Shown piece by piece: positions 31,998 through 44,997 of a stretch of 64,000 nt of DNA. Source of the stretch: Lytechinus variegatus. Taxonomy: Eukaryota > Echinodermata > Echinoidea > Temnopleuroida > Toxopneustidae. The notes under the pieces were generated by a model. The model saw only the letters and a program-made list of their open reading frames with translations. It ran no database searches and was not told where the DNA came from. The stretch's first letter is position 1. Each line of letters opens with the position of its first letter. The position numbers and the translations under genes are program-made. The stretch covers positions 8,566,001 through 8,630,000 of the forward strand of contig NC_054757.1 of NCBI RefSeq assembly GCF_018143015.1, written 5' to 3'.

Positions 31998-32240
31998 CTG
32001 GCAAAGAGAGCTCAGTCGGTAGAGCAGGGGTTTCAGACTCCGGTGACCCAGGTTTGATTCCTCCTTGGTGCGCTAGTGCCCTTTGGTAAGGCATTAATCC
32101 TCATTACCAGGTTCCTCGGAGAAGACCTTAAACTGTCGTTCCTCTGGTTCCTTCCTTACAAGCATTCATGCTTTCTTAGCAATAAGGTAATTTCACCACC
32201 AATCACTGATGGCATCAAATAACAATACAAATACAGTAGA
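31998..32240 (+). mobile_element. tRNA-derived SINE (family C, tRNA-Lys-like head)
   Basis: AGAGCTCAGTCGGTAGAGCA resembles the D-arm of elongator tRNAs such as tRNA-Lys, and CAGGTTTGATTCCTCC is a B box. A short body follows. The acceptor stem does not pair, so it is not a tRNA gene. Confidence 0.7.
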
Positions 32241-32462
32241 ACTGGCATAAGTAGACCTTCAATAAGTCGAAGAATCGCCTCAGTAAAAGTATTCTTTTCA
32301 CACAAGAATATGCAAAACATGTATTATTCAAGTCTCCTACAGTGGAATATACCTAAGTCAAACAGATTTCAGTGTTCCGAAGAGATTTGACATTGGTAGA
32401 TTCACCTGTAATAACACACGATGGTCATAGACGGAAGTTCAGATGTTACAGGTGGGCAAACG

Positions 32463-35400
32463 TCATTGATCCCTATGCCGTATGAGTTTTCCTAGTTCTT
32501 CCAAGATGGATTCTAAGATGGGGTTTCCTCCGAGGTTTGTAATATGCTGATAAGCCCTGGGATGAAAAATAAAATGAAATGATAATAATAACTTTACTGT
32601 ACTTTACGTCCACGTTGCTGTAGGCTTGAGTTGAGTGCCTGTTCATCGATCGTAGCATCTCCTCTGGTGGTAGTACAGTATCCATGGTATTAAAACAAAA
32701 TATATATACCGGTACTTAACACGAGAAAGGACTGTCAGAAGTGTGTACATGCATGCTAGAAACCGTGGAAAAACAAAGACAATACTGCCTACACTGGCTT
32801 ATAGAGCAAATCATAACAATATCCTGGACTTCGATATATCTATATACAGTACATACTGTATCTGATTTTTTTGCACACGGCTAAAGAATACACCCAAGAT
32901 AGATGAAAATAAAATTTTTGCAGACACCGACAGAAAAATCATTCATTTAATCTCCTAGGTAGATTAATCAAATACATGTTAGTATGTGAAATTAAATTGG
33001 GACGGTGTTTCAAGTCATTTATTTAATCACATTTTTGAAGCACTCTAAAATATGATTTTTGGGAGAATTTTTTTTTCTGGGCTTCATATTTACAACATAT
33101 CACAGACACAGGTGACAAGTGGGACCTTGCAGCTAAGATTTTAAGAAATCATATCAATGTTAGGAAATGCCTTTAATGGAAGGGAAACTGAGAGCGGTGT
33201 TGGCTCAGTCGGTAACGTGGGTTCGAGTCCACCCCGGGCGGATGAGTGAAGCAAGTGCGTTGTGTGTAAACGTCTCTCCCATGTTTCATAGATGCAGGCT
33301 ATGTTACAATGGAAAACACTCTGTCCCTCGGATAGGATGTTAAATGGAGGCCCCGTGCAGAGGAGAGTCACCACCTTTGCACGTTAAGAACCCACTGCAC
33401 TATTCGTATAAGAGTAGGGGGAACCCCGGTGTAGTGGTTCACCTGCATTCCCCTAATCAGTTATATCGGGAGGAGAGACCTGCGGGTCACAGTGATTCAG
33501 TTCGGTTTTCGCCTCCCAGGCACAGGTGATGCCAAAGAAATAATAATGATAATAAATATTAAAATGAAAGTACTATGATCTGTGAATCTATTACGGAAAT
33601 ATATGCATACTTACTGCTTTTCTAGATCAAAGAGCACCGTTCTTGTATATTCAAATGAACCAAACTGCATAGAAAAACAGAACAAAAATACATACATATG
33701 AATTCTATAAAAAATAAAATTTGTCTTAGAAATCATCATAATGATGTAATGAAGTAATGATGTGTTTGGACAGACACATTTTCGCACTGCAAAGACTAGA
33801 TTCAGTATAAATATCGTTACGCCTTGGTTATCTTTAAATCCGGTATAAAGGCAGTAATTGTCCTGTTTGTCCCGATTTGAAAATGCCACGCGGCCACCAG
33901 GGCAAATAAGTTGATTTTACTACAAGCAGAAAAATCAGAGAAAAATATTAGTGAAGGTTAGAAAAGAATTTGTCAAACATATAGCTATGAATTAAATCTA
34001 AAAAATTGACGTTGTTGGCGAGCAGCTCCTCCGCATGTCATGTGATATGAATTTCCCAAAATGAAACATTCTCACAAAATTGAAGGTGATATTATTTGTG
34101 GTTTGGATATATCATCCGACACATCACTCCATCCCCCCCCCTTCTAAAAGATAAAAGAAAAATATTAATATTCACCATGTTCCATTAAAAATGAGAATTC
34201 CTGGAATTCACATTATATGATATATGGTGTGGTGCTTGCATATAACATCACAAATAAAAATGTTTAAAATTCATCTCTCTCTTTATATTCATTCAAGGAC
34301 TTTCATCAAATCTACATGTACCGGTATATTGACATTTTCTTGTATATGGGCAATTCCATAAAATAATCAACCTTTTTGCACATCCGACCCCCATTTTGTT
34401 CAAGTTTTACTTTACTTCATAGACTGACCAAGTCATGGTCATTTAAGAGCATTACAGACTATCAAAAGAACAAGAAATTTCATGAAAGTCCCAAATATAG
34501 GGGGTCGGACGTACATGTTTTATGGAATTGCCCATATGTTTCCGCTTTTCTTAAAATCAAGTAATCATCAAGGTTAAGGTCCTTTCAAGGACCTACCTTT
34601 TCTAGTAGGTCTACACAGTACTTCTTGACATCCATGTCTTCCGTCCTCTGTCTTAGGATACTCATGACCTGCGTGTTCTCTGGTCGACTGCGGATCCCAT
34701 GGATCAAAGGGAAGGAGAACTTGCCCTCGGTGAGGTCCTCACAGTAACTCTTGTTCTCGGTGTACTGCCTGGAGCAGAGGTTGGCATAGTCATCTCGGAT
34801 CTGGAAGTACAGGCCTAGGATGTCACTCAGGGGTTTGAAGTCACTGGAAAAGACAAAGAATTGATTGGTTGGTTTTAGCATGAAACTAAGGAAGTGGAGA
34901 TGCAGATCTGCCGTTCGCCAAAATTCATTCTCATTGAGGAGCTGCAATAATTGGAATTCCCTGCGCGAGTCAGTTGTAAGTGCAACTAGTCTAAATCAGT
35001 TCACAACCATCCTCTAAAGTACAGACCTTACCAAAGGTAAGAAACTCAACGAGGGGCACATAAGCATATTGCTTTACGTCTCAACATCCAAGTAAATCCA
35101 AGACAAAGAAATCAAACCAAAAAATATGACTCCTCAAGATGATAAAGCTTGGTGGAAAATGCTAAGCACTGCAAAAAGGTTAGATCAGAAGATTTTCCAC
35201 TGATGCGAGGTTTTCTTTACTGGATTTGCTTTGATTTTAATGATTTCACACTGTTAATTTTTGGAAGTCAAAGGTCAAAAGAGATGTGTTTTGCACGAAA
35301 TTCTCTGAATTCTGTTTTTTATTCCGAATTTCTGTGATTTTTTTTCTTCTGTACGGCAGAAAACTGTTTACCTTAATCTAGCTGTTACTTAGGTGGTTGA

Positions 35401-38400
35401 AGCCACCCCACCCAAAAAAAATAATACTGGCATTAGATATACCTAAGGATAGACATTCAAGCTATCTGGAATGTTGAGCCTTCATTCCTCATGCCCCATT
35501 TTCAAGTAGTTTTCTCTACATATCTGGTTTATAGTCTTTTTAGGACCTCATCCAGTTTAAAAAATAGATAATATTGAAACCTTTTTTTTCCCAATATTTT
35601 AACCTACTTTCTTTCTCTAATTCAACTCTTCAAGAACAAGAACCACAGGCTTGTCAGGATAAACTACATGGGTAACTGTAAGCATCTTCTTTTTTATAGA
35701 AAATATTGAGATAGATAGACAGATAGATCGATAAACTTTCATGTAGATATACACATATACTTATTGCAACATTATACAGATGTTTGACAATATTTTTAAA
35801 TCCTACCTTTTGTTTGTGCTGAAAAGTTGCATGAGTCTGACAGCTAAACCAAACAGACCTCCAGTTTCTGTTATAAAAGTAAAAGTTTACATCATAATTA
35901 ATATAGACAATGGAAATACTGAAAGCTTAAACATTTTTTTATGAACTTAATTATCAATAATAATAATAATAAATCATGAGCCAATCACAGTGTCGGGATG
36001 GATCAAAAGTTTCGGTGTTAGGAGGGTATAGACAACAATTTTGACAAGCCATAAAAAAAAAGATTGAGTAAAATTTTCTGCATAATTATGGACTCATTTT
36101 CATTTCATTTCTTAAAGAGGTGAGGGTACAAGATACCACAGGACATTTTTTTATTGTTCAAAATGCGAGGCGCTTTGCAGGGTACTCGATGCTAAATGTC
36201 ATTATTAACCTTACAAATGCACAGGCATAACAAGGAATTAAGTATTCCTGCAAGGTGCCTACATGTATATATTTGCTACACCCGGGTTGAGTGCAGCACA
36301 ATGATGCTATGGTACTCACTCTTTATGACCATCTCTTTGTATTCTTCCTCTGTGGGGCATGTATAGGAGTCTCTCCAATAGATGTCCATACCCTGTCCTT
36401 GGTGCAATAAGACTAGCTGCTCTGAAAGCACAAATAATTATAAGAGCTATTTGACTTGTGACATTTTAACCTAAATACTTGTTTGTTTTCTACCTGTAGC
36501 AAGTTATGAGTTATGAGTTGTTTTGTACACAAATTTTCAGATTTTCCCCTTTCTTTTACATATTTCACATTAGCTCCTCCTGACCTTGACATGTGGTGTG
36601 ATTTATATTTTCCCATGACAGGAGGAGGCTAGATGCAATTTGAAAGATAATGAGGAAAATCTGAAAAACAAATGGAGAGTTGTCCACAAAATCAGCCATT
36701 TTAAAGCATGTTTGCCAATTTGAGGATCCCATAGAAAGTACAAGACTTTTTAAACGTCAATAACTTGCTTATTTCATAATCGATTTTGATGAAACTTTTT
36801 TTTTTATTGTTCCTCTCATTTTACTCTTTCTAATAAGATTGCTTCTCTTCTTGGGTTTTGGTTTCCTGTAACAGTACACTTATCCTTCTGAAACATGTTA
36901 GGCAAGACATTGTAGTATTACATGATTCAGCTTTGTTGTAAGACCGGCCACTTTCTTCATTCATCTGTCAGACTCCTGAATTCTACAAGGGTATGTATGT
37001 TTGGTCGGTTCACAAATGTACACTCCATCCGCAATGTCTAGCATTGGGGATCGTTTCACTTTGTGCGCAGCCAATTTTAAAAATTCTCAAACCGAAATGA
37101 AACATGTGCACGAGTGCCCGTATTTGTCCTCAAAAACCCTGAAACAGACCACAATACAGGATGAAAAACTCTAATGTAGATACACTATAATCCTAAGGGT
37201 TAGCCCATTTCCAAGAACCAAAATTAGATTTTTTTAATAAAACAAAGTGAAATAATGAAGTGAAGTGAAGAAGATAAAAGTAAGAATTCAACCTACCTGT
37301 AAATATTTTCATTGCATCAGGATGATCAAACTGCATCACTTCCTTCAGCCCTAGGAAGTATATATAGTTGGCCGAGTTGATAGTTTGTGCTATACCATAG
37401 ATACTGTGTGCTACTGGAATGCCCCGTCGGAGCTTGGAACTGTCCTCTATATCATCAATTCTGTAAGAATAATCAAATACAAGTACATTCAACACAGTTA
37501 GCATAATAGAAATTTCACTCTACATATTTTATTGATAAAACAACCATTATATCATTATCATTATTTCATTATTGTATAGGCCTACATTAAACTTTTAACA
37601 TAATCCTATCGACCTATTGCTATTCGTATCATTATGTCATTATCTTTGTACATTAATAGTATTAAAATGTCATGTACTACATGTACGTAGTACTATAATT
37701 CTCACTTTTGTGTACCCTCATAACCCAAGAGGGGGTCATAGTTTGAAAATAATTCTACAAAATATTGGAGGAAAAAAATATGAAAATAACTCACTGCAGA
37801 AGTGAACATATGTATACACAACCACTTGACAAGAATTATGCAAAGGAAAACTAATCTGTGACCTACTGCTCGTCAGCTGATTCAAAAATCGTTCTGGCCT
37901 CCACTTTATTCAGAGGGTCAATTGCTTCACTGACCAAATTGCTTCTCTATTCCTACCAAGTTAGACAATTTTTTTTTTCAATCTCATGGAAATTGTAGTA
38001 AAAACATTCATGTAAACTACATAAAAAGTAGTGTTATATTTACAAAGAACCTGAAATAATTCAATTTACATGGAAAAATTCTTGAATAAAGAAAATACTT
38101 ACAATAAACTTGCATTATGCAGCATTTGAACTACTTCACTGATCTTTTTCACTTTATCTTCAGGAATGTCCATCCAGTAGTTAAATGCCTGTAAATGAAA
38201 AAAAAGAGGAAGACAAATACTATACGAAATCCTTGCTTATATATTAAAAGTCTATTCAAATTTTACAAGTATCATTTAAATGACCACCATCATCATATTT
38301 TTTGTTTACTTGTTTTAAATCTTAAGGTATTAATAAAAAAAATCCAGATTTTTTTAAATGGGCAAACTGAGGTAAAGAATATCATAAACATGTTATTATG

Positions 38401-39011
38401 AAATACTCAAAATTTAATTGTATAAAAATGCAAAAGAGAAAACTTTGAAAACTTTGCACTGTGGCATTCAGGTAATGCATCTTTGAACAAAATGATGAGA
38501 AAAAAAAAATTCTTACCCGTGAGAGTTTAGTCCTGACTTGTTTTCCTGGAACCTGTAAAATGTAGTTATATGGCTCCATCAATATCTGAAAGTGAGAAAT
38601 GAATAAGAAGAAAATATCTGAAAAATTATACAAACAAAGGCCTTTAACTGAAAGGGATAGATTACACTGTATTTTCAAAGTTTATTTTTCTCATTATATT
38701 AAAACGAATGTGTGTAGTAGTGCATGCCAAAACACTCTGCAACATTTCATATAAATAATTTCTAAATTTTGAATGGTTAAATGTAAATATGCATGAACAA
38801 ACAAATTTAGCTTTAGGCTCTCAGCAATACTGAGTTCTTGAATTGACATGTTTACTTCTTTCATTCAATAAAGTTGGGAGGGGGGGATAGAATGCACAAT
38901 ATAAATCGTTGAACAATTTTCAAAAACTATAGTTGAAAATACCATTTCCTGTTTTTTCTCTCTGTGCTGTGCTGATTGGTTCTCATCTTCAGGGTGACTG
39001 TTTTCTGCCAT
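32463..39011 (-). CDS. GGPS1: geranylgeranyl diphosphate synthase, nine coding exons
   Basis: Cytosolic prenyltransferase that adds isopentenyl diphosphate to farnesyl diphosphate to make GGPP, the donor for Rho/Rab geranylgeranylation. Coding exons in transcript order are 39011-38943 (exon from acceptor 39039), 38585-38517, 38188-38103, 37460-37297, 36421-36320, 35867-35807, 34843-34597, 33664-33615 and 32556-32463. All have GT donors and AG acceptors and every phase joins, giving 942 nt: 313 residues plus TGA (human 300). Both Asp-rich motifs are present, [15 protein letters not shown] (exon 4) and FQIRDDYAN (exon 7). Other matches to the human enzyme are [44 protein letters not shown] and [20 protein letters not shown]. 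The first 23 residues ([12 protein letters not shown]...) are acidic and less conserved. A non-coding leader exon further upstream is likely but unplaced. Introns carry SINE pieces. Confidence 0.95.
33185..33560 (+). mobile_element. tRNA-derived SINE (family A, copy 2) in last GGPS1 intron
   Basis: Matches 15985-16335 in reverse. The head GGTGTTGGCTCAGTCGGTAA runs straight into CGTGGGTTCGAGTCCACC, so about 25 bp between A and B boxes are missing. The body ends CGCCTCCCAGGCACAGG, then an AATAATAATGATAATAAAT tail. It lies antisense to GGPS1, just before exon 33664-33615 ends. Confidence 0.8.
36175..36305 (-). mobile_element. SINE fragment (family B) in a GGPS1 intron
   Basis: GCTACACCCGGGTTGAGTGC and AATTAAGTATTCCTGCAAGG match the complement of the family B body. 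It ends about 15 bp from the 5' splice site of the exon at 36421-36320. Confidence 0.55.
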
Positions 39012-39039
39012 TTTTAATTGGTAGAGCGATTCAATGCTT

Positions 39040-39309
39040 CTGAAATAAATAGAGACAAAAGATAGACTAATATAGTGAATAAATTTTAAATGTTTCCGAT
39101 TTACATAGCAATCATCATCTTCTGATAAACAATACTGGGAGTGTAGAGTCTGTCTAAAGTTGAGAAAGAGATTAGATAATGTGAATAACAAATGGATACT
39201 AATTACTATTTTAACCTTTCATTTATTTTCATTTTTATTCAATCCTCACTTCTCCATGCTCTTCATGGAATAGGATGCATTTTTTTCTCCATAGTTTTAA
39301 AGACTGCAC
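39040..39309. other. upstream region of GGPS1 coding exons
   Basis: Intron or leader of GGPS1 just upstream of the acceptor at 39041-39040 (TTTATTTCAG on the - strand). No coding exon seen. Confidence 0.4.
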
Positions 39310-39814
39310 TTAAAGGGGAAGTTCACCCTGACAAAAAGTTTATTGTAAAAATAGCAGAAAAAATAATAAAAAATATTGCCGAAGTTTTGAGAAAAATTCA
39401 TCAAATAATTAAAAAGTTATTAGAATTTCAATTATTTGATTTGTGACGTCATATGCGAGCAGCATCCCTACATAGCGAATGGTAAAAAATCAATGAAATG
39501 TCATTTTCTCAGAAAATTGAAAATGGTTTTCACTGTAACTTTTGTATATCAATAGACAAATCGTTTCACACCCGATCATGAAAAGAAAACAAAATTAAGT
39601 CGTCAGGAACCATACCAAATTTGAAATTCATACATTTTATATTACATAACACATGGGGCAGCTGCTCGTTTATGACGTCACAAATCCAAAATTTTGAACT
39701 CTAATAACTTTCTTACTCTTTAACGGATTTTCCTCAAACCTTCACCAATATTTTTTACTATTTTTTCTGCTATTTTTACAACAAAGTTTTCTTCAGGGTG
39801 AACTTCCCCTTTAA
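39310..39814. mobile_element. MITE flanked by TTAA, AGGGGAAGTTCACC ends
   Basis: TTAA-AGGGGAAGTTCACCCTGA at the left pairs with TCAGGGTGAACTTCCCCT-TTAA at the right. The inverted repeat continues for about 130 bp through TAGCAGAAAAAAT and TTTGAGAAAAATTC modules. Each arm holds a TGACGTCA palindrome (39444-39451, 39673-39680). The TTAA ends point to a piggyBac-like source. Confidence 0.85.
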
Positions 39815-41593
39815 AGTCTTTTGTGTAGCTCAGACTTTGGCATAGAACTGCACAGAACCTAATTGAGAGCTTTTCTTGTATGACCAAAAATGCTAATCAA
39901 ATTTGGGAAGATTATTCTTAGACCAAAATCTTCGGTCTCTGTTTGTTATATTGGTTGTTCCGCTGAACTCTCCAATTACAGAGACCGAAGTTCTACCTTG
40001 ATCTGTACGGGGACTCAATGGCCATATGTTTATATATAAACCAGGGAGGTGGAAGTTGCATGACAGCTAAAGTAAGTCACTCTTTTTTCCTTTTAAATTT
40101 TTTTTTCCTGTTTTGGTGCATTTCAGGCCAAAATGGAAAAATAATCTTTATTTTGGGCCAGTTCTTTTTATATATTTTTATGAAATAATAGATGTGCCCC
40201 GTCAGGGGGATTTTGCATTGTTAACCCCCTAATCAATGGTGGCTGCACTTGTTCACTGCAACCATCTTGCCTGTGGGGAATCTACAGGTAGGACTAAGGT
40301 ATGCCAGTGCTGTAAAGAGCACACACTTTAAAAAATTATTAAAATATCACTTTTGTGACCAAAATTACTAATTTCCATACAGTTGCAATTTATTTTTCAT
40401 TAGTAACTTGGGAATAATTTTTCTATTCACCAGAGCGCTCAAAAACTTGAATTTGGGGCATATTTCTGTGTATGCCCTCTATTTGGTAGAAAGTAATATG
40501 GCAAGAAAATTTTCATTTTTTGATCTCTATTTTTAATTAAGAAAAAAATAATTTAAAGAATTTAATGTACATAAGTGCCAAGTTATATGATAAATAGCTG
40601 TAATGAAAACTGACAGTGTAAGAAAATCAAGCATTTGTCCCATATAAAAAGAGAAATTAAGCCAAACATTGCCACCATTATTTTGCCACACATGGGGATG
40701 TAACTGAGAACAAGGTTATATCATAACCTTGTTCATTGAATGAGTGGGTGGCTGCACGATCGCAAGCCATCTGTGCATGAGGAGAAATAAAAAATGTTTA
40801 AAAACTCCTCGAAATAGACGGCTGCCAGCTGTCTAGATTATTCTCTGCTCTAGCTGCTCTTTTTTTCTTTTCCTTACTTGTTTATATCTTCTTCATTTGG
40901 GGGGTGTCGTGGGCTTTATTTTGCCTTACTAAAAAATAGAAATCACAGAACAGAACTTCAGATAATTATCTTCTCATCTCATCTGATTAAAAAAAAAATT
41001 TAATGAAAAACATAAAAAGCTTAGGGCCTACTCACAATTAAAAAAAATAAATGTAGGCATGTGTACCACTCCTTATCCCCGACCATTTGCCATACAGCAA
41101 AAGGTAGGGGATGGGACTATGTGAGGCGCAGTACTAGTAATAGAAAAAGTATGGTATAAAAATGTAAAAAGTAAGAGAGTTTGACTTACCATTCGTTCGT
41201 AGGATGAGTGATGTGTACCACACTCCAAAGACGAGTTATAATGTGTAACTTAATAGTGCTAAGGCAAGCATATACCCCAAAATACAATCATTCACACACA
41301 CCCACTCCTAGTACCAATGAGGTCCAAACATTAACATGTATGCACACACCCACGCCACGCGAATTACACTAATAACCAGTTCAGTTGACATGGTTGAGTA
41401 CAGCAATGCCAATGTATGGGACTAATTGTACATTTGAACATATTTGTCTTGTCAATAACTAGAAATTTCCAGTGCCGATAAATTATTACAAATAAATCGA
41501 ATGCTTACCAATTTTACAATATGAATAACACAAGATTACGTCACAAATAAGGAGGTCTTTTCTTCTAAAGCAAGTAAAGGCTGTAAAACATCA
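39815..41593. other. intergenic DNA between GGPS1 and FBXL15, left part
   Basis: AT-rich. A short inverted pair, CTTCGGTCTCTG and CAGAGACCGAAG, lies at about 39930-39992. A strong donor-like AATG|GTAAGT on the - strand at about 41190 could close a GGPS1 leader exon. No other gene recognised. Confidence 0.4.
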
Positions 41594-41906
41594 GGGGCCG
41601 ATTGCACGAAAGGGTATTTGCAAGGACCGTCTTTCGTGTCGCCCATCTTTTATGATGCGCCATGTGAAACGCATTTTAAATAAATCATCTGCAAACATAT
41701 TTCATTCGTCCTTTAAAATAAACAAAATATTTGTTTATGAAATGATGTGATATATCATGAAATTGTATAAAATTTGATTTAAAAGCAAGCTAACGAATCT
41801 TATTCTTTATCATAAATTTAAGAAACACCCCCGCTTATAGCGTATCATAAAAGATGGGCGACACGAAAGACGGTCCTTGGAAAGACCCTTTCGTGCAATC
41901 GGCCCC
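41594..41906. mobile_element. MITE with GGGGCCGATTGCACGAAAGG ends
   Basis: 313 bp. The left arm GGGGCCGATTGCACGAAAGG plus AAGGACCGTCTTTCGTGTCG pairs with the right arm over about 65 bp, ending GTGCAATCGGCCCC. The AT-rich middle is non-coding. Confidence 0.85.
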
Positions 41907-42718
41907 AGTATAATTTCTGGACCACACAACTGAGTGGCTTTAGTCGGGGAATGAATGGTAGGGCCTACCTCCTCACAAAATAGAAAACAGAATTAAGATT
42001 ATCACAATGAATAATCATATATTTGTAAACACATATTTAACGACAATCGTAAACTTATTCAATTAATATTTGAATATCAGATATATTACAATAAGGTAGT
42101 AAAACAAATACAAAGTCTGATATCAAAGTTTATACATTTTCATCATCCCCTTTCAAAAGTGCAATCGCCCAAATTGATAAATATCAATAAACTTTTCATG
42201 GCCATGGCATGGGCTTTTCTTGCCACTGAAGACTAAGTTGTAGATAAATCTCTGAATATTTACTGAAGTGGATTGCTAAACCTGAAGATTATAACATCTG
42301 ACAGTAGACTATCTACAGGGTTTCGAGATCTAGAGAGCAGGTAAAAAGCCGCATATATTGGCCCTGGCTATCCTATCATCCAAGATCACCTATCTCATCA
42401 TGCTAATGTTAGGTGATTTAGCCCCTATGCTATTCGAGTGATGATATCACAGAAATGTGGTGAATAGATGCTACACGCGTGCTTAAAAATCGCATGTGTA
42501 GCCGGTCAATTGACTTAATATCAACATCGAATTTGAATATAAATTGTTGCTGCATTTCGCAGAATGAGTTTAACTTCTTACATTTCTTTTTCACCTTATG
42601 TACTGGTATATTTTTAATTAGTATGTAATTCCATAATTTTGTCACAAAAATTGGCATGGCATTCAATCAATTTCAATTTGAGACTAACATAAGCTAAGCC
42701 TAAGCTAAGACAGCCTAA
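41907..42718. other. intergenic DNA
   Basis: AT-rich, no recognised feature. Confidence 0.4.
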
Positions 42719-43164
42719 TACCCCTTTCACAGTGTGCTTTTCACCGGCGAACTTCACCGGCGAAGTTCGCCAGCGAAGGGGAAAGTGTCCAGTATGAAAG
42801 GTACACAGGAGAACTTCACCGGTGAAGTTCGCCGGCGAACTTCTCCACCTCTAGAGGTGGAGAACTTCGCCGGTGAAACAGCCAGTATGAGTATGAAAGC
42901 AAAACGGAGAACTTCTCTTTAATGACGTCAGAGGTCAAATTTTTTCTCTCCCGAAGTCCCCTGCACCGAGATTCCGCGCGCAACTACTTGCAAGCTCAGC
43001 TGAATGCTGTGGCCAAGTAGATACCCTCGAATCGCCCATTGAACTTTCGCCGGTGAAAAAATGTCAGTGCGAAAGGGTACATTTTTTTTTCGCCGGTGAA
43101 GTGAGGAATGCGAGGCGGAGAAGTTCGCCGGTGAAAAATGAAGAGGGCAGCGTGAAAGGGGTAT
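42719..43164. mobile_element. hairpin-rich MITE with TACCCCTTTCAC ends and TTCACCGGCGAA modules
   Basis: The termini TACCCCTTTCACAGTG and GCGTGAAAGGGGTA are inverted. The interior carries many copies of TTCACCGGCGAA and TTCGCCGGTGAA in both orientations, plus a CCACCTCTAGAGGTGG palindrome (42846-42861). GC content is far above the flanks. Confidence 0.8.
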
Positions 43165-43186
43165 AAGTCTAACTCGAGCTCGAGTC

Positions 43187-43775
43187 TTAAAAGGTCAAGT
43201 CCACCCCAGAAAAATGTTGATTTGAATAAATAGAGAAAAATCAGACTAGCATAACACTGAAAATTTCATCAAAATCAGATGTAAAATAAAGTTATGACAT
43301 TTTAAGTTTCGTTTATTTTTCACAAAACATTGATATGCACAACTCAGTGAATAATGCAAATGAGATAGTCGATGATGTCCCTCACTATTTCTTTTGATTT
43401 TTATTTGAATAATTCATTTTTTACACATTGGCAATAAGGACCATATAGTATTAAACAATGCTTATTCCACATGTTCGTTCGGGGGGGGATAAATCGTTTC
43501 ACTTGGCAATCGGGAGAAAATTAGAATATTTCATATATTTTATACAATGAATAAAATACAAAAGAAATAGTGAGTGGATGATGATGTCATCAATCTCCTT
43601 ATTTGCATACCGATCAAGATGTGCATATAACTGTTTTATGAAATTAAGCAAAACTTTAAAATGTCATAACTTTGTTATTTTACATCCAATTTTGATGAAA
43701 TTTTTAGTGTTATGTTTGTTGGATTTTTCTCTTTTCATTCAAATCAATTTTTTGTTGGGATGGACTTGTCCTTTA
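43187..43775. mobile_element. MITE flanked by TTAA, AAGGTCAAGTCCACC ends (copy 1)
   Basis: TTAA-AAGGTCAAGTCCACCCCA pairs with TGGGATGGACTTGTCCTT-TAA over about 100 bp, including ATTTCATCAAAATC(A/G)GATGTA. A second copy is at 51371-51966, and a right-half copy at 46275-46367 continues at 47111. Confidence 0.85.
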
Positions 43776-44980
43776 ATTATACCATGCTTCTACTCAGTTG
43801 TTATGTATCCGATCTGGATGATCTTCTTCTGGAAACAGTACAGTCCACCGTCTGGTGTATTGTCGTATTGTCGATCAATTAAGAAAGTCATTTGAAAAAT
43901 TTACAAGCAAAGTTTCATCAATTTTTAGTACAAAATGTTGGGAAATATAGTGAACAGAATAAGATGATTACAACTTTTGAATTCATATTTTAGTATAATC
44001 CAATTAACTTTTTTCACAAAATATTGTCATAAACTTTAAAATTCAATAACTTTGTCATTTGTTATCTGATTTTGATAAGATCTTCAGCCATTTGCTCTGT
44101 TAATTTTACTCTATTCAGATATAAATATTTTCTGCCCAGACCATCCCTTCTTGAAATCAACCATTGTCATTAGTGTACAAGTACAACTCAAAAAATATTG
44201 CTAAAATTAGAATTCAGTAACTGTCTTTGTTTAGTTATTTCCCATATGGAATCTAGAGCTTAATTAATTTTTCAGTGGTTTGGTTTGCTTTCGTGAATTT
44301 TACTCTTGTTTTATATACTGGTAATTATTTTCAACTCCAGAGTAAGGTGAGGTACTCTACAATTGGCATTGCTCATAAATTCTTAATTTGAGCCCTGTAA
44401 CTATTCCTGACGTGCCTTGCCGTATCGTTTCCTTTCAAACCTGCCTATTTTACATCTGTTTGTATTTTTTTTACCATTTTCTGTCTTTTTGTATGTTACT
44501 GAGTACAAGCTCATTACGTCAAACTTCCCTTTGAAACAATACCGCAGTTCGGATTGCGAACTGCGATGTTGTACCCCATTTTCCATTTGGATCTCAGTTC
44601 GGATTGCGAACTGCGGTGTTGTACCCCATTTTCCATTTGGATCTCCTAAAAACCATTTCCAAGCCCTTATCAACCGCGCTTGGCCAAGTAATCCAGGGGT
44701 AATCCCCGCTGTCTCAATTTCACCCCCACAGGCCAGTATATGAGCGTTGAGCAAAGGACGAAAAGATAAACAACAGCTGCGCTATTACGTAAGACTTCTC
44801 TGCCTGTAGTAGGACCTTCGGAATGAAATTATTGTATTCCATATTTAATCACGTTTTCAAAGGCATATTGTATTCAGTAACCCAATGTTAGTCCATTTTC
44901 AATTTCGAACAAAGAAAATCGACCTCGGAATAAGGAAAGTAAGCGAATAAAAATGACGGCATGCTTACAGGGACCGCACT
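43776..44980. other. upstream region of FBXL15
   Basis: AT-rich non-coding DNA. A 50-bp tandem duplication lies at 44545-44645. Composition becomes more balanced toward the presumed promoter near 44950-45100. Confidence 0.4.
44545..44645 (+). repeat. 50-bp tandem duplication with hairpin
   Basis: CAGTTCGGATTGCGAACTGC, itself a stem-loop, begins at 44545 and again at 44595. The two 50-bp copies differ at about one base. Confidence 0.8.
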
Positions 44981-44985
44981 CAGCG

Positions 44986-44997
44986 CTGCGCATGCAT
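44986..44997 (+). promoter_or_regulatory. NRF1-like site upstream of FBXL15
   Basis: CTGCGCATGCAT is close to the NRF1 consensus TGCGCATGCGC. AAAATGACGGCAT, somewhat like a YY1 site, lies 35 bp upstream. Both sit about 500 bp before the FBXL15 start codon, in a TATA-less, GC-richer patch. Promoter function is inferred. Confidence 0.3.
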
